From: Thermohalobaculum sediminis
GTDB taxonomy: Bacteria; Pseudomonadota; Alphaproteobacteria; Rhodobacterales; Rhodobacteraceae
Direction: 5' to 3'
NCBI RefSeq assembly: GCF_023487995.1
Contig: NZ_JAMFKN010000001.1
Location: 434,001-498,000 of the forward strand
Length of the DNA stretch: 64,000 nucleotides
The notes beneath the pieces are model-generated. The model did no database searches, was not told the DNA's origin, and saw only the letters and a list, made by a program, of their open reading frames with translations. Of this stretch, positions 34,609 through 48,642 are shown piece after piece. The translations under genes were made by a program, and so were the position numbers. How positions within the stretch are numbered: position 1 is the first letter of the stretch; every line of letters begins with the position of its first letter.

Positions 34609-35181
34609 TCAGGCGTCCGCGGTCTCGGCCGGCTGGCCCTCGCGGGCCGGCAGGATGTCCGAAACCTTCTTGCCGCGGCGCGCCGCGACCTGGCGGGGCG
34701 AGAACTCGTTCCGCAGGCCGTCGAAGGTCGCGCGGACCATGTTGTAGGGGTTCTGGCTGCCGGTCGACTTGGCGACAACGTCCTGGACGCCCAGCATCTC
34801 GAACACGGCGCGGCAGGGGCCGCCCGCGATGATGCCGGTGCCCGCGGGCGCCGAGCGCATGACGATCTTGCCCGCGCCCCAGCGGCCCAGAACGTCGTGA
34901 TGCAGCGTCCGGCCCTCGCGGAGCGGAACGCGGATCATCGAGCGCTTGGCCTCCTCGGTGGCCTTGCGGATGGCCTCGGGGACCTCCTTGGCCTTGCCGC
35001 TGCCGAAGCCGACGCGACCCTTCTGGTCGCCGACCACGACGAGCGCCGCGAAGCCGAAGCGCTTGCCGCCCTTCACCGTCTTCGAGACGCGGTTGATCGC
35101 GACGAGACGATCGGCGAATTCCGGCTCGCGATCCTCCTCGCGGCGGTCGCGGCGCTCGCGGCGCCCTTCACGTTCTGCCAT
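34609..35181 (-). CDS. rpsE: Ribosomal protein S5
   Basis: A 190-residue 30S protein with a charged Arg/Glu N-terminal extension ([17 protein letters not shown]), the double-stranded-RNA-binding-like domain with [30 protein letters not shown], and the C-terminal [15 protein letters not shown] segment. It forms the mRNA entry site with S3 and S4 and lies between rplR and rpmD. Confidence 0.99.
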   Translation of the reverse strand: MAEREGRRERRDRREEDREPEFADRLVAINRVSKTVKGGKRFGFAALVVVGDQKGRVGFGSGKAKEVPEAIRKATEEAKRSMIRVPLREGRTLHHDVLGRWGAGKIVMRSAPAGTGIIAGGPCRAVFEMLGVQDVVAKSTGSQNPYNMVRATFDGLRNEFSPRQVAARRGKKVSDILPAREGQPAETADA

Positions 35182-35194
35182 CTCTCTCGCCTCC

Positions 35195-35554
35195 TCAGAA
35201 CTTCAACCCGCCCTCGCGGGCGGCATCGGCCAGGGCCTTGATCTTGCCGTGGAACAGGAACCCGCCCCGGTCGAAATAAACGTCCTCGACGCCGGCCGCC
35301 CTGGCACGCTCGGCGACGGTCGCGCCGATCTTCTTAGCGGCCTCGACGTTGTTCTTGCCGACGACGCCCAGCGCGGGCTCGAGCGACGAGGCCGATGCGA
35401 CCGTGCGCCCCGCCACGTCGTCGATGATCTGCACCGAGATGTTCTTCGAGGACCGGTGCACGCTCATGCGCAGCCTGTCGCCCGCCATCTTCCGAAGCTT
35501 GTTGCGGACGCGCAGGCGGCGCCGCAGGAAAAGCTCACGCTTGCTGTTGGCCAT
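35195..35554 (-). CDS. rplR: Ribosomal protein L18
   Basis: A 119-residue 5S rRNA-binding protein. The basic N-terminus ([18 protein letters not shown]) and the [28 protein letters not shown] ending are diagnostic. It follows rplF by 12 bases and precedes rpsE by 13. Confidence 0.99.
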   Translation of the reverse strand: MANSKRELFLRRRLRVRNKLRKMAGDRLRMSVHRSSKNISVQIIDDVAGRTVASASSLEPALGVVGKNNVEAAKKIGATVAERARAAGVEDVYFDRGGFLFHGKIKALADAAREGGLKF

Positions 35555-35566
35555 GTCCTTGCGTCC

Positions 35567-36100
35567 TTACTTCTTCTTGCCTTCCTTGCGGAAGATGAAC
35601 TCGCCCTTGTAGCGGATGCCCTTGCCCTTGTAGGGCTCGGGCCGGCGCCAATCGCGGATCTTGGCGGCGGTCTCGCCGACAAGCTGCTGGTCGATGCCGC
35701 TCACCACGATCTCGGTGGGCTTGGGGCAGACCACGTCGATCCCCTCGGGGATCGCGAAGTCGACGTCGTGGCTGTAGCCCAGCGCCAGCTTCAGGGTCCG
35801 GCCCTGCACCTGGGCGCGATAGCCGACGCCCTGGATCTCGAGCTGCTTGGTAAAGCCCTCGGTCACGCCCTGCGCGAGGTTAGCGATCTGCGTGCGGGCC
35901 ATGCCCCACTGCTGACGCGCGCGCTTCGAGGTGCCACGCGGCTTCACGGTGACGACATTGCCCTCGACCACGATGTCGACATCGTCGGTGGCGGTGAAGC
36001 TGCGGACGCCCTTGGGCCCCTTGCACTCCACGGTCTGGCCGGCGACCTTGAACTCGGCGCCCTTGGGGGCCTGGACCGGTTTCTTTCCGATACGCGACAT
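35567..36100 (-). CDS. rplF: Ribosomal protein L6
   Basis: A 177-residue 50S protein near the factor-binding site. It has the [20 protein letters not shown] start, two repeated L6 domains, and the [20 protein letters not shown]-terminus containing the signature Pro-Tyr-Lys-Gly-Lys-Gly (EPYKGKG). Confidence 0.99.
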   Translation of the reverse strand: MSRIGKKPVQAPKGAEFKVAGQTVECKGPKGVRSFTATDDVDIVVEGNVVTVKPRGTSKRARQQWGMARTQIANLAQGVTEGFTKQLEIQGVGYRAQVQGRTLKLALGYSHDVDFAIPEGIDVVCPKPTEIVVSGIDQQLVGETAAKIRDWRRPEPYKGKGIRYKGEFIFRKEGKKK

Positions 36101-36110
36101 GATCGCCTCC

Positions 36111-36509
36111 TCAGAAAACGGTGCAGAGCACTTCGCCGCCCACGTTCTCCGCCCGCGCGCGTGCGTCGGTCATGACGCCGCGGCTGGTCGAGACGATGGC
36201 GACGCCGAGCCCGTTGCGGACATGCGGCAGCCCCTTCGAGGCCGAGTAGGCGCGCCGACCGGGGGTCGAGATGCGCCTGAGCTCGCGGATCGCGGGCTGG
36301 CCGTCGAAATACTTGAGACTGATCTCGAATTCGGGATGGCCGCCCTGGCCGTCCACCTTCTCGTAGCCGCGGATGAAGCCCTCGTCCTTCAGGACGTCGA
36401 GCACCCAGCCGCGCAGCTTGGACGCAGGCGTGCGGACCGTCGAGCGGTTGCGCAGGCTCGCGTTGCGGATGCGGGCGAGCATATCGCCGAGAGGATCGTT
36501 CATCGACAT
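36111..36509 (-). CDS. rpsH: Ribosomal protein S8
   Basis: A 132-residue 16S rRNA-binding protein. [13 protein letters not shown] at the N-terminus and [19 protein letters not shown] near the C-terminus are the family marks. Start ATG 36509 with GAGGGGACAGG upstream; a second ATG six bases later is possible. In E. coli S8 represses the spc operon at rplE; no similar structure was identified here. Confidence 0.98.
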   Translation of the reverse strand: MSMNDPLGDMLARIRNASLRNRSTVRTPASKLRGWVLDVLKDEGFIRGYEKVDGQGGHPEFEISLKYFDGQPAIRELRRISTPGRRAYSASKGLPHVRNGLGVAIVSTSRGVMTDARARAENVGGEVLCTVF

Positions 36510-36522
36510 ACCTGTCCCCTCC

Positions 36523-36828
36523 TCACCAGCTCGACTTGACCATGCCCGGGATCTCGCCACGCGAGGCGAGGTCACGGAGCGCGATGCGGCTCATCTTGAG
36601 CTTGCGGTAGTAGGCGCGCGGACGGCCCGACACCTCGCAGCGGTTGCGGATGCGGCTCGGGGCCGAGTTCCGCGGCAGCTTCGCGAGTTTCAGACGCGCC
36701 TTGAAGCGCTCTTCCATCGACTTCGACTCGTCGCTCGCAATCGCCTTCAGCGCGGCGCGCTTCTCGGCATACTGCGCGGCAAGGCGGATGCGCTTCTTGT
36801 CGCGCTCGACCATGCTCTTCTTTGCCAT
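36523..36828 (-). CDS. rpsN: Ribosomal protein S14 (zinc-independent form)
   Basis: A 101-residue S14 with [19 protein letters not shown]. Only one cysteine is present, so it is the long C-minus form that does not bind zinc; the zinc-binding short form has two CxxC pairs. The start at 36828 is chosen because the longer frame overlaps rplE. Confidence 0.97.
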   Translation of the reverse strand: MAKKSMVERDKKRIRLAAQYAEKRAALKAIASDESKSMEERFKARLKLAKLPRNSAPSRIRNRCEVSGRPRAYYRKLKMSRIALRDLASRGEIPGMVKSSW

Positions 36829-36847
36829 GTCTCTCTTCCTCCCGCGC

Positions 36848-37408
36848 TCAGGTCCGGAACGGCATGTTGAAGGCCGCAAGAAGCGCCTTCGCCTCGGCAT
36901 CCGTGCCTGCCGTGGTGCTGATCACGATCTCCAGGCCCTTGACCGCGTCGACCTTGTCGTAGTCGATCTCGGGGAACACGATGTGCTCCTTCACGCCCAT
37001 CGCGAAGTTCCCGCGGCCGTCGAAGCTCTTGCCCGGCACGCCGCGGAAGTCGCGGATGCGCGGCATCGCCACGGTGATCAGGCGGTCGAGGAAGTCGTAC
37101 ATCCGGTCGCGGCGCAGCGTGACCTTGACGCCGATCGGCATGCCCTCGCGCAGCTTGAAGCCGGCGATCGACTTCTTGGCCTTGGTGACGACCGGCCTCT
37201 GGGCGGCGATCTTCATCAGCTCGTCCTGAGCCGACTTGATCTTCTTCGAGTCGCTCACCGCCTCGCCGACGCCCATGTTCAGGACGATCTTGTCGAGGCG
37301 CGGGATCATCATGTCGTTCTTGTAGCCGAACTGCTCCTTCAGAGCCTGGCGGATCTGGCTCTGGTAGAGAGCGCGGAGACGGGGCACATATGCGGAGCCG
37401 TCAGCCAT
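36848..37408 (-). CDS. rplE: Ribosomal protein L5
   Basis: A 186-residue 5S-associated 50S protein. [21 protein letters not shown] is the family signature, and the sequence ends [19 protein letters not shown]. The ATG at 37408 overlaps the end of rplX by eight bases, indicating coupling. Confidence 0.98.
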   Translation of the reverse strand: MADGSAYVPRLRALYQSQIRQALKEQFGYKNDMMIPRLDKIVLNMGVGEAVSDSKKIKSAQDELMKIAAQRPVVTKAKKSIAGFKLREGMPIGVKVTLRRDRMYDFLDRLITVAMPRIRDFRGVPGKSFDGRGNFAMGVKEHIVFPEIDYDKVDAVKGLEIVISTTAGTDAEAKALLAAFNMPFRT

Positions 37409-37718
37409 CGATGACCTCCCCCGACTTCTTTGCAAAGCGGACCTTGGTGCCGTCCTCGAGGATGCGGAAGCCGACACGGGTCGGGCCGCCCTCCTTCGGG
37501 TCGACGAGCGCGATGTTCGACAGGTCGATCGCCGCTTCCTTCTGGATGCGGCCGCCCTGGCTGGTCTGGGTCTGGCGCTGGTGACGGGTCACCATGTTGA
37601 CGCCCGCGACGACCGCGCGGCCGTCCTTGGGGATCACCCGGAGGATCTCCCCCTCCTTGCCCTTGTCGCGGCCGGTCAGGACCACGACCTTGTCGCCCTT
37701 CTTGAGCTTCGCGGCCAT
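37401..37718 (-). CDS. rplX: Ribosomal protein L24
   Basis: A 105-residue assembly-initiating 50S protein with a KOW motif ([23 protein letters not shown]) at the N-terminus. The ATG at 37718 shares its bases with the rplN stop (ATGA), so it is translationally coupled; a GTG three bases earlier is possible but less likely. Confidence 0.98.
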   Translation of the reverse strand: MAAKLKKGDKVVVLTGRDKGKEGEILRVIPKDGRAVVAGVNMVTRHQRQTQTSQGGRIQKEAAIDLSNIALVDPKEGGPTRVGFRILEDGTKVRFAKKSGEVIDG

Positions 37719-38086
37719 CACAGCACCTCCGGCGCGAGCGAAATGATCTTCATGAAGTTCTTGGCGCGCAGCTCGCGCACGACCGGCCCGAAGATGCGGG
37801 TGCCGACCGGCTCGAGGTTGTTGTTGAGGATGACCGCGGCGTTGCGGTCGAACCGGATGGTGGTGCCATCCTCGCGCCGGACTTCCTTGGCGGTGCGAAC
37901 GACGACGGCCTTGCGCACGTCGCCCTTCTTCACGCGGCCGCGGGGGATCGCCTCCTTCACCGAGACGACGATGATGTCGCCGACGCCCGCGTATTTACGC
38001 TTCGCGCCGCCAAGCACCTTGATGCACTGCACCCGACGCGCGCCGGAGTTGTCGGCGACGTCCAGATTGGTCTGCATCTGGATCAT
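37718..38086 (-). CDS. rplN: Ribosomal protein L14
   Basis: A 122-residue 50S protein. [27 protein letters not shown] is diagnostic, and it ends [22 protein letters not shown]. It follows rpsQ by 72 bases. The start at 38086 matches the conserved N-terminus exactly. Confidence 0.99.
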   Translation of the reverse strand: MIQMQTNLDVADNSGARRVQCIKVLGGAKRKYAGVGDIIVVSVKEAIPRGRVKKGDVRKAVVVRTAKEVRREDGTTIRFDRNAAVILNNNLEPVGTRIFGPVVRELRAKNFMKIISLAPEVL

Positions 38087-38158
38087 GCTTTGCTCTCCCG
38101 ACCTGCGGGGACCCCTTCATGGCCCCGCGGTTTCGATCAGCTGGGATGTCGGACCGGA

Positions 38159-38392
38159 TCAGACCCGGCCGACGACCTCCCAGCGCTTGCTTTTCGAGAT
38201 CGGCGCGCATTCCTGAATGCGCACGGTCTCGCCGACCTTGAACTCGTTGGCCGCGTCATGGGCGCGGTACTTCTTCGAGCTGCGGACGGTCTTCTTCAGA
38301 ACCGGGTGCGTGAAGCGCCGCTCGACCAGGACCGTGACGGTCTGCTCGTTCTTGTCGCTCACGACGGTGCCCTGCAGGATTCGCTTCGGCAT
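38159..38392 (-). CDS. rpsQ: Ribosomal protein S17
   Basis: A 77-residue primary 16S-binding protein with an OB fold ([30 protein letters not shown]) and the [17 protein letters not shown] end. ATG 38392 is chosen over an in-frame GTG at 38401 that overlaps rpmC; GAGAG precedes it. Confidence 0.98.
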   Translation of the reverse strand: MPKRILQGTVVSDKNEQTVTVLVERRFTHPVLKKTVRSSKKYRAHDAANEFKVGETVRIQECAPISKSKRWEVVGRV

Positions 38393-38397
38393 CTCTC

Positions 38398-38604
38398 TCA
38401 CTCCGCCCCGGCCGCGGCGCGGGCCTTCTCGATCAGGATGGTGTTCACCCGCGCGATGTCGCGGCGGACGGCGCGCTTTCTCGCCGTGTTCTCAAGCTGG
38501 CCGGTCGCGGCCTGGAAGCGGAGGTTGAAGGCCTCCTTCTTCAGGACCTCGAGATCCTGGCGCAGCTGATCCGGCGTCTTGTCGCGCAGCTCAGTGGCCT
38601 TCAT
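38398..38604 (-). CDS. rpmC: Ribosomal protein L29
   Basis: A 68-residue exit-tunnel 50S protein with [30 protein letters not shown], two long helices. Its start is preceded by AAGGAGA. It lies 75 bases after the predicted terminator at 38675-38710, so expression may depend on read-through. Confidence 0.98.
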   Translation of the reverse strand: MKATELRDKTPDQLRQDLEVLKKEAFNLRFQAATGQLENTARKRAVRRDIARVNTILIEKARAAAGAE

Positions 38605-38674
38605 GGCACGTCTCCTTTGACAGATATGCGGGGGCGCAGCCGCAGGGCCCGCGCCACCGCATCATTCATCAAAA

Positions 38675-38710
38675 ATCGATCCGCCCCCTCGCCCGCAAGG
38701 CGGGGGCGGA
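38675..38710 (-). terminator. Terminator-like hairpin inside the S10 operon, between rplP and rpmC
   Basis: A 9-bp stem TCCGCCCCC/GGGGGCGGA, a 2-base bulge and a further 3 bp, then TCGATTTTTG on the minus strand. This is a good intrinsic terminator, beginning 12 bases after the rplP stop within the ribosomal block. It probably gives partial termination that sets the downstream spc gene level. Confidence 0.65.
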
Positions 38711-38721
38711 CCCGAAATTTC

Positions 38722-39135
38722 TCACCAGTCCTCGCGGACGACGACCCGGCTCTTGATCGGCAGCTTCATGGCCGCGAGACGGAGGGCCTCCCTTGCCACA
38801 GGTTCGGGCACGCCGTCAATCTCGAACATGATACGGCCGGGCTTGACCTTGGCCGCCCAGTACTCGACCGAACCCTTGCCCTTGCCCATGCGGACCTCGG
38901 TCGGCTTCTGCGTGACCGGGACATCGGGGAAGATGCGGATCCAGATGCGGCCCTGACGCTTCATCTGGCGGGTCATCGCGCGGCGTGCCGCCTCGATCTG
39001 ACGCGCCGTGATGCGCTCGGGCTCGACCGCCTTGAGCCCGAAGGTGCCGAAGTTCAGGTCGAAGCCGCCCTTGGCCTCGCCGTGGATCCGGCCCTTGTGC
39101 TGCTTGCGGAACTTGGTTCGTTTCGGCGAAAGCAT
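38722..39135 (-). CDS. rplP: Ribosomal protein L16
   Basis: A 137-residue 50S protein at the A-site side of the peptidyl transferase centre. It begins [23 protein letters not shown] and contains [27 protein letters not shown]; the basic loop with arginines is intact. Directly followed by the internal terminator-like hairpin. Confidence 0.99.
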   Translation of the reverse strand: MLSPKRTKFRKQHKGRIHGEAKGGFDLNFGTFGLKAVEPERITARQIEAARRAMTRQMKRQGRIWIRIFPDVPVTQKPTEVRMGKGKGSVEYWAAKVKPGRIMFEIDGVPEPVAREALRLAAMKLPIKSRVVVREDW

Positions 39136-39156
39136 TGCTCGTCTCCCTGCCCTGCG

Positions 39157-39885
39157 TCAGCGGTCGCGGTCGCCGCGATGGTCGCGGTCGCGGCCGGGGC
39201 GCCCGGCGCCGCCTTCCTGCATTTCCTGCTGGCGGCGGTCACGGGCCGAGGGATCGTGCTCCATCACCTCGCCCTTGAAGATCCAGACCTTGATCCCGAT
39301 GATGCCGTATGCGGTCTTCGCCTCGGCCAGCGCGTAGTCGATGTCCGCACGCAGCGTGTGCAGCGGCACGCGGCCCTCGCGATACCACTCGGTGCGCGCG
39401 ATCTCGGCGCCGCCAAGGCGGCCCGCGCAGTTGATGCGGATGCCCAGCGCGCCCATGCGCATGGCGTTCTGCACCGCCCGCTTCATCGCCCGGCGGAACG
39501 AGACGCGGCGCTCGAGCTGCTGGGCGATGTTCTCGGCCACCAGCTGCGCGTCGAGCTCGGGGCGGCGGATCTCGACGATGTTGAGATGCAGCTCGCTCGC
39601 CGTGAGCGCGGCCAGCTTCGAGCGCAGCTTCTCGATGTCCGCGCCCTTCTTGCCGATGATCACGCCCGGACGCGCGGTGTGGACCGTCACCCGGCACTTC
39701 TTGTGCGGGCGCTCGATCACGACGCGGCTGACGCCGGCCTGCGCGGCCTCCTTGCGGATGAAGTCGCGGATCCGCAGGTCCTCGTGCAGCAGCTGGCCGT
39801 ATTCCTTGCGGTCGGCGTACCAGCGGCTGTCCCAGGTACGGTTGATGCCGACACGAAGGCCGATCGGATTAACCTTGTGACCCAT
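39157..39885 (-). CDS. rpsC: Ribosomal protein S3
   Basis: A 242-residue 30S protein with a KH domain ([20 protein letters not shown]) and the C-terminal S3 domain, ending in an arginine/aspartate-rich tail ([11 protein letters not shown]). The ATG at 39885 overlaps the rplV stop by one base, so it is coupled to rplV. Confidence 0.99.
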   Translation of the reverse strand: MGHKVNPIGLRVGINRTWDSRWYADRKEYGQLLHEDLRIRDFIRKEAAQAGVSRVVIERPHKKCRVTVHTARPGVIIGKKGADIEKLRSKLAALTASELHLNIVEIRRPELDAQLVAENIAQQLERRVSFRRAMKRAVQNAMRMGALGIRINCAGRLGGAEIARTEWYREGRVPLHTLRADIDYALAEAKTAYGIIGIKVWIFKGEVMEHDPSARDRRQQEMQEGGAGRPGRDRDHRGDRDR

Positions 39886-40265
39886 CAGGCCTGCTCCTCT
39901 ACCTGCCGGACCTTGATCGTGAGCTGGCTGAACGGCTTCATGATCCGCCCATAGCGGCCACGCGCACGCGGGCGGCCACGCTTCAACACAAGGTTCTTGC
40001 CGACGAAGGCCTCGGACACGACCAGCGCGTCGACGTCGAGGCCGTGGTTGTTCTCGGCGTTCGCGATCGCCGACTGCAGCGTCTTCTTCACGTCCTCGGC
40101 GATGCGCTTCTTCGAGAAGGTCAGCATCGCCAGCGCCTGGTCGGCGGACTTGCCGCGGATCATCTGCGCCACGAGGTTGAGCTTCTGCGGGCTGACCCGC
40201 AGCATCCGGTTCACGGCCATCGCCTCGTTGTCGGCGACGCGGCGGGGGTTCTTTTCCTGACCCAT
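39885..40265 (-). CDS. rplV: Ribosomal protein L22
   Basis: A 126-residue protein lining the exit tunnel with an extended loop. It has [16 protein letters not shown] and the loop [16 protein letters not shown]. The family-typical [19 protein letters not shown] region follows a short charged N-terminus. It lies four bases after rpsS. Confidence 0.99.
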   Translation of the reverse strand: MGQEKNPRRVADNEAMAVNRMLRVSPQKLNLVAQMIRGKSADQALAMLTFSKKRIAEDVKKTLQSAIANAENNHGLDVDALVVSEAFVGKNLVLKRGRPRARGRYGRIMKPFSQLTIKVRQVEEQA

Positions 40266-40269
40266 GGTC

Positions 40270-40548
40270 TTACCTCCGCTTCGCTTTCTTGTCGGCCGCG
40301 TGGCCGTAATAGGTGCGGGTCGGCGAGAACTCGCCGAACTTGTGGCCGATCATCTCCTCGGTGACGCTCACCGGGATGTGCTTCTGGCCGTTATAGACAC
40401 CGAAGGTCAGCCCGACGAACTGCGGCAGGATGGTCGAGCGGCGCGACCAGATCTTGATGACCTCGTTGCGACCCGACTCGCGCGACTTCGCGGCCTTCTT
40501 CAGCACGTAGGAGTCGACGAACGGACCCTTCCAGACGGAACGTGGCAT
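40270..40548 (-). CDS. rpsS: Ribosomal protein S19
   Basis: A 92-residue 30S head protein. [18 protein letters not shown] at the N-terminus and [21 protein letters not shown] at the C-terminus are diagnostic. It follows rplB by 12 bases. Confidence 0.99.
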   Translation of the reverse strand: MPRSVWKGPFVDSYVLKKAAKSRESGRNEVIKIWSRRSTILPQFVGLTFGVYNGQKHIPVSVTEEMIGHKFGEFSPTRTYYGHAADKKAKRR

Positions 40549-40560
40549 GTTCTCGCCTCC

Positions 40561-41397
40561 TTACTTCGACTTGCGCGCGTGGCGCGAGCGCAGGATGTAC
40601 TTCGCGGTCGCCTTGTTGGAGCGCGTCTTGCGCCCCTTCGTGGGCTTGCCCCAGGGGGTGACCGGGTGACGGCCGCCCGAGGTGCGGCCCTCGCCGCCGC
40701 CATGCGGGTGGTCGATCGGGTTCATCGCGACGCCGCGGACGGCGGGGCGCTTGCCCTGGTGGCGGGTGCGGCCGGCCTTGCCGAAGTTCTGGTTCGAGTT
40801 GTCGGGGTTCGACACCGCGCCGACCGTCGCCATGCACTCCTGCCGAACGATGCGCAGCTCGCCCGAGCTGAGACGCAGCTGGGCATAACCGCCGTCACGG
40901 CCGACGAACTGGGCATAGGTGCCCGCCGCCCGCGCGATCTGGCCGCCCTTGCCGGGCTTCATCTCGACATTGTGGACGATCGTGCCGATCGGCATGCCGG
41001 TGAACGGCATCGCGTTGCCGGGCTTCACGTCGACCTTGCGGCCCGAGACGACCTTGTCGCCGACGCCCAGGCGCTGCGGCGCCAGGATGTAGGCAAGCTC
41101 GCCGTCCTCGTACCGGATGAGCGCGATGAACGCCGTGCGGTTCGGGTCATACTCGATCCGCTCGACGGTCGCCGGCACATCGGCCTTGGTCCGCTTGAAG
41201 TCCACGATGCGGTAGAGCCGCTTCGCGCCGCCGCCGCGCCGACGCGCGGTGATCCGTCCGGTATTGTTCCGGCCGCCGTTGCCCGTGAGCCCCTCGATGA
41301 GGGTCTTCTCGGGACGGCCCTTCCAGAGCCCGGAACGGTCGATCAGAACCAGCCCGCGCTGGCCCGGCGTCGTCGGCTTATAGGTTTTCAACGCCAT
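40561..41397 (-). CDS. rplB: Ribosomal protein L2
   Basis: A 278-residue 50S protein essential for subunit association and peptidyl transfer. It contains the conserved [15 protein letters not shown] and the C-terminal [12 protein letters not shown], including the histidine implicated in peptidyl transfer. It follows rplW by 42 bases. Confidence 0.99.
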   Translation of the reverse strand: MALKTYKPTTPGQRGLVLIDRSGLWKGRPEKTLIEGLTGNGGRNNTGRITARRRGGGAKRLYRIVDFKRTKADVPATVERIEYDPNRTAFIALIRYEDGELAYILAPQRLGVGDKVVSGRKVDVKPGNAMPFTGMPIGTIVHNVEMKPGKGGQIARAAGTYAQFVGRDGGYAQLRLSSGELRIVRQECMATVGAVSNPDNSNQNFGKAGRTRHQGKRPAVRGVAMNPIDHPHGGGEGRTSGGRHPVTPWGKPTKGRKTRSNKATAKYILRSRHARKSK

Positions 41398-41439
41398 CTT
41401 GCTGTCTTCCGTTTGCTCGTTTCAGTCCGTGCCCAGATC

Positions 41440-41736
41440 TCAGAGACCGGTGGTCACGTCGATCGCGTTCCCCTCCTCGAGGGTCACATAGGCCTTCTTG
41501 ACATCGCTGCGCCGCCCCGGCTTGCCGCGGAAGCGCTTCACCTTGCCCTTGGTGACGGTCGTGTTGACGGCCTTCACCTTCACGTTGAACAGGGCCTCGA
41601 CCGCCTCCTTGATCAGGGGCTTGGTCGAGTCCATCGCGACCTCGAACACCACCGCGTTCGACTCCGAGACCATCGTCGCCTTCTCGGTGATGATGGGACG
41701 GCGGATCACGTCGTAGAGGGCTGCCTTGTCGGTCAT
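41440..41736 (-). CDS. rplW: Ribosomal protein L23
   Basis: A 98-residue exit-tunnel protein that docks SRP and trigger factor. [19 protein letters not shown] and [22 protein letters not shown] are diagnostic. It starts two bases after the rplD stop. A much longer frame through rplD in the same register is not real. Confidence 0.98.
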   Translation of the reverse strand: MTDKAALYDVIRRPIITEKATMVSESNAVVFEVAMDSTKPLIKEAVEALFNVKVKAVNTTVTKGKVKRFRGKPGRRSDVKKAYVTLEEGNAIDVTTGL

Positions 41737-41738
41737 CG

Positions 41739-42371
41739 TCACGCCTCCTTCGCCGCGAGCCGCGCTTCCAGCGCCGCGAGACCCGCCTTCGTCACCACCA
41801 GGGTGTCCTTGCGCAGGATGTCGTAGACATTCGCGCCCTGGCCCGGCAGCACGTGCACCGCGTCGAGGTTCTGGGCGGCGCGCGCGAAGTTCGCGTCGAG
41901 CTCGGCTCCGTCGATCACCAGCGCCTTGCTCCAGCCCAGCTTCGCGACCTTGTCGGCCAGCGCCTTGGTCTTGGGCGCATCCAGCCGCGCCTCGTCGACG
42001 ACGATGAGCTGGCCGTCCTTCGCCTTGGCCGAGAGCGCCATCTTCAGGCCCAGCGCACGGACCTTCTTGGGCAGGTCGTGCGCGTGGCTGCGGACCACCG
42101 GGCCCTTGGCGTTGCCGCCGTGCCGGAACTGCGTGACGCCCTTGTCGCCGTGACGGGCACCGCCGGTGCCCTTCTGGCGGTAGATCTTCTTGGTCGAGTA
42201 GCTCACCTCGCCACGCGACTTGGTCTTGTGGGTGCCGGCCTGGCGCTTGGCCAGCTGCCAGCGTACCACGCGCTGCAGGATGTCGGCGCGCGGCTCGACG
42301 CCGAAGATCTCGTCCGAGACCTCGACCTCGCCCGCCGCGGCGGCATCGAGATTGATCACTGCGAGTTTCAT
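41739..42371 (-). CDS. rplD: Ribosomal protein L4
   Basis: A 210-residue 50S protein with a tunnel-lining loop ([25 protein letters not shown]). In enteric bacteria L4 also represses the S10 operon; a corresponding leader target was not recognised here. The ATG overlaps the rplC stop in ATGA. Confidence 0.98.
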   Translation of the reverse strand: MKLAVINLDAAAAGEVEVSDEIFGVEPRADILQRVVRWQLAKRQAGTHKTKSRGEVSYSTKKIYRQKGTGGARHGDKGVTQFRHGGNAKGPVVRSHAHDLPKKVRALGLKMALSAKAKDGQLIVVDEARLDAPKTKALADKVAKLGWSKALVIDGAELDANFARAAQNLDAVHVLPGQGANVYDILRKDTLVVTKAGLAALEARLAAKEA

Positions 42372-43090
42372 TCCTCACCCCCTTCGGCCGAGGCCTCGGC
42401 AACCGCCGCAGCCTCCGCCGCGCGGATCGCGGCCGGCATCGGCACGCCGTCATGCGCCGGGCGCTTCACCGCGTCGCGGACCGTGACCCAACCGCCGCGC
42501 GAGCCGGGAACCGCGCCCTTGATCATGAGCAGGCCGCGCTCGGCATCGGTGCGCACCACCTCGAGGTTCTGCACGGTCACCCGTGCGTCGCCCATGTGGC
42601 CCGCCATCTTCTTGCCCTTGAACACCTTGCCGGGGTCCTGGCACTGGCCGGTCGAGCCGTGGCTGCGGTGGCTGATCGACACGCCGTGCGAGGCGCGCAG
42701 GCCACCAAAGTTGTGCCGCTTCATCGCACCCGCGAAGCCCTTGCCGATCGACGTGCCGGCAACGTCCACGAGCTGGCCGCTCACGAAGTGGTCGGCGGTG
42801 ATCTCCGCCCCCACGTCGATCAGGTTCTCGGGCGCCACGCGGAACTCGACGAGGCGGCGCTTCGGCGCGACATTCGCCTTGGCGAAATGGCCGCGCATCG
42901 GCTGCGTGGTGTTCTTGGCCTTGGCCTCGCCCGCGCCGAGCTGGACGGCCGTATAGCCGTCGCGGTCGGCCGTGCGCTGGGCGACGACCTGGACATTCTC
43001 CATCTGGAGCACGGTGACCGGCACCTGCCGTCCGTCCTCCATGAACAGCCGGGTCATGCCCAGCTTCTTTGCGATCACGCCGGAGCGCAT
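42368..43090 (-). CDS. rplC: Ribosomal protein L3
   Basis: A 240-residue 50S protein that helps form the peptidyl-transferase centre. [19 protein letters not shown] and the [23 protein letters not shown] segment are present, and it ends in an Ala/Glu extension. The start at 43090 replaces a longer in-frame start that overlaps rpsJ. Confidence 0.98.
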   Translation of the reverse strand: MRSGVIAKKLGMTRLFMEDGRQVPVTVLQMENVQVVAQRTADRDGYTAVQLGAGEAKAKNTTQPMRGHFAKANVAPKRRLVEFRVAPENLIDVGAEITADHFVSGQLVDVAGTSIGKGFAGAMKRHNFGGLRASHGVSISHRSHGSTGQCQDPGKVFKGKKMAGHMGDARVTVQNLEVVRTDAERGLLMIKGAVPGSRGGWVTVRDAVKRPAHDGVPMPAAIRAAEAAAVAEASAEGGEE

Positions 43091-43103
43091 GGACGTCGCC
43101 TCC

Positions 43104-43412
<309 letters not shown>

Positions 43413-43436
43413 CTTCGCCTCGCAGGGAAATCGGAC

Positions 43437-43459
43437 GGCCGGGGGTCAGGCCCCCGGCC
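43437..43459 (-). terminator. Hairpin between tuf and rpsJ
   Basis: Perfect 9-bp stem GGCCGGGGG/CCCCCGGCC with a 5-base loop, 18 bases after the tuf stop, followed on the minus strand by GTCCGATTTCC. Either a terminator for tuf or an attenuator for the S10 group. Confidence 0.5.
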
Positions 43460-43477
43460 GGGTCCTCAAGCCTTCAT

Positions 43478-44653
<1,176 letters not shown>

Positions 44654-44707
44654 TGTTCTTTCCTCCTGGTGGGGCGTCAGATGCTGCGGCTGCTTCGGGC
44701 AGCCGGA

Positions 44708-46849
<2,142 letters not shown>

Positions 46850-46866
46850 AGTTCAAATTCCTCGGG

Positions 46867-47349
<483 letters not shown>

Positions 47350-47721
47350 TTACTTCGGACGCTTGGCGCCGTATTTCGAGCGGCGCTGCTTGCGGTCCTT
47401 CACGCCCTGCGTGTCGAGCACGCCGCGCAGGATGTGGTAGCGCACGCCCGGAAGGTCCTTGACGCGGCCGCCGCGGATCAGGACCACCGAATGCTCCTGA
47501 AGGTTGTGGCCCTCGCCGGGGATGTAGCTGATCACCTCGAAGCCGTTGGTGAGCCGGACCTTCGCCACCTTGCGGAGCGCCGAGTTCGGCTTCTTCGGCG
47601 TCGTGGTGTAGACGCGCGTGCAGACGCCGCGCTTCTGAGGGCAGGCCTGCAGGTGCTGGGCCTTCTGTCGCTTGACTCTGGGCTGCCGGGGCTTCCGGAT
47701 CAGCTGCTGGATCGTCGGCAT
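47350..47721 (-). CDS. rpsL: Ribosomal protein S12
   Basis: A 123-residue decoding-centre protein. [13 protein letters not shown] is the start; the two streptomycin-related lysines are intact at 43 (PKKPNSAL) and 88 ([11 protein letters not shown]), so no resistance change is seen here. It is the first gene of the str operon, after a long structured leader. Confidence 0.99.
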   Translation of the reverse strand: MPTIQQLIRKPRQPRVKRQKAQHLQACPQKRGVCTRVYTTTPKKPNSALRKVAKVRLTNGFEVISYIPGEGHNLQEHSVVLIRGGRVKDLPGVRYHILRGVLDTQGVKDRKQRRSKYGAKRPK

Positions 47722-47928
47722 GGGTCGCGTTGCCCTTCTCGTTCTTCCATCCGTTCCCTGCGGTCCCCCGTCTGGCCACACGGGCCGTGCGGGAACGCAC
47801 GAAAAGCCGCAAACGATGCGAGGATCGCATCCCTGCGGCAGAATTTCAGAGGACCGGGCCGAAGCCGGGTCATGCATGCCATTCTTTAGGCAGTTCTGAA
47901 CCTCGCGCGAGAGTCCCCGCGCGAAAGT
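47722..47928 (-). promoter_or_regulatory. Structured leader of the str operon (rpsL mRNA)
   Basis: A predicted 207-base untranslated leader carrying several perfect hairpins: TCGCGCG/CGCGCGA (47903-47909 with 47918-47924) at the very 5' end, a double stem GCCGCA/TGCGGC enclosing GATGCG/CGCATC (47806-47839), and CGTGCG/CGCACG with a 4-base loop (47786-47801). No gene is present. These may bind S7 or S12 or act as an attenuator; which is not known. Confidence 0.45.
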
Positions 47929-47934
47929 CCGCGG

Positions 47935-47963
47935 AACATACTCGTGCCCCCCGGGGCGGTCAA
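47935..47963 (-). promoter_or_regulatory. Promoter of the str operon
   Basis: On the minus strand TTGACC (47958-47963), exactly 17 bases, TATGTT (47935-47940). It lies between the YbjN-type gene and rpsL and gives the operon its own start, with a leader of about 207 bases. Confidence 0.75.
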
Positions 47964-48001
47964 GGGCGATTTTTCACCCCCGGCCCCGGGACGAAGGCCC
48001 G

Positions 48002-48565
48002 CTAAAGCTCGGTGAAATCGCGAAATTCCGCCAGTGCCACGCGCCACCAGTCGAACAGCGCGTCGAGGTTTTGCCGGGTCACCCCGCCGGCGAGAGTCGC
48101 GTTCAGCTCGAGGATCAGCTCGCCCCGCGCCTCGCCCGCGCTCGCCTTGCCGAAGCGGTGCTCCAGATTCCACCGGTTAGCCTTCCAGACCAGCGCCTGG
48201 CGCGAGGCCGGGCGGTCGGGCGCCTCGGCGTCCATCACCGTCGCCCGCGTCACGAACCGCAGGTCGGTGCAGCCGCGGCCCACGTCGCAGCCATAGAACT
48301 CGATCGCGTAGGCGAGGCCACCCATCTCGGCCTCGATCCGCGGGTCTCCCACCGCATCGGTCTTCCACGGCGCCGGCCCATAGCGCCAGGCGACTTCCGA
48401 GATCGGCTGCGGATCGGTCGCGTCCACCAGCCCCTCGGGCGTCGGCAGCGGCTGCTCAGGGCGCTCGAAGCCCGCGGGGGCCGTCGTGCACGCTGCGAGC
48501 GCGCCGGCAAGGGCGATCGCGGCGTGCGGTCGTGGGCAGCAGGTGGGACGGCGGCGGGGCTCCAT
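48002..48565 (-). CDS. YbjN-domain lipoprotein
   Basis: A 187-residue protein with a short basic N-terminus, a hydrophobic stretch and a lipobox LAAC near residue 26, then a YbjN-like domain (EAEMGGLAYAIEFYGCDVGRGCTDLRF, WNLEHRFGKASAGEARGELILELNA, and the ALFDWWRVALAEF end). YbjN proteins affect motility and stress phenotypes by an unknown mechanism; here lipidation suggests an envelope location. It is inserted between rpoC and rpsL, on the same strand but with a terminator before it and a separate promoter after it, so it is its own unit. Confidence 0.8.
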   Translation of the reverse strand: MEPRRRPTCCPRPHAAIALAGALAACTTAPAGFERPEQPLPTPEGLVDATDPQPISEVAWRYGPAPWKTDAVGDPRIEAEMGGLAYAIEFYGCDVGRGCTDLRFVTRATVMDAEAPDRPASRQALVWKANRWNLEHRFGKASAGEARGELILELNATLAGGVTRQNLDALFDWWRVALAEFRDFTEL

Positions 48566-48642
48566 GGCGCCGGACCCTGCCGTGCTCCCGCCGCGCGCGC
48601 AATGGGGAAACGCAGGCGATCACGCGGGTCTGAGAAAATGGA

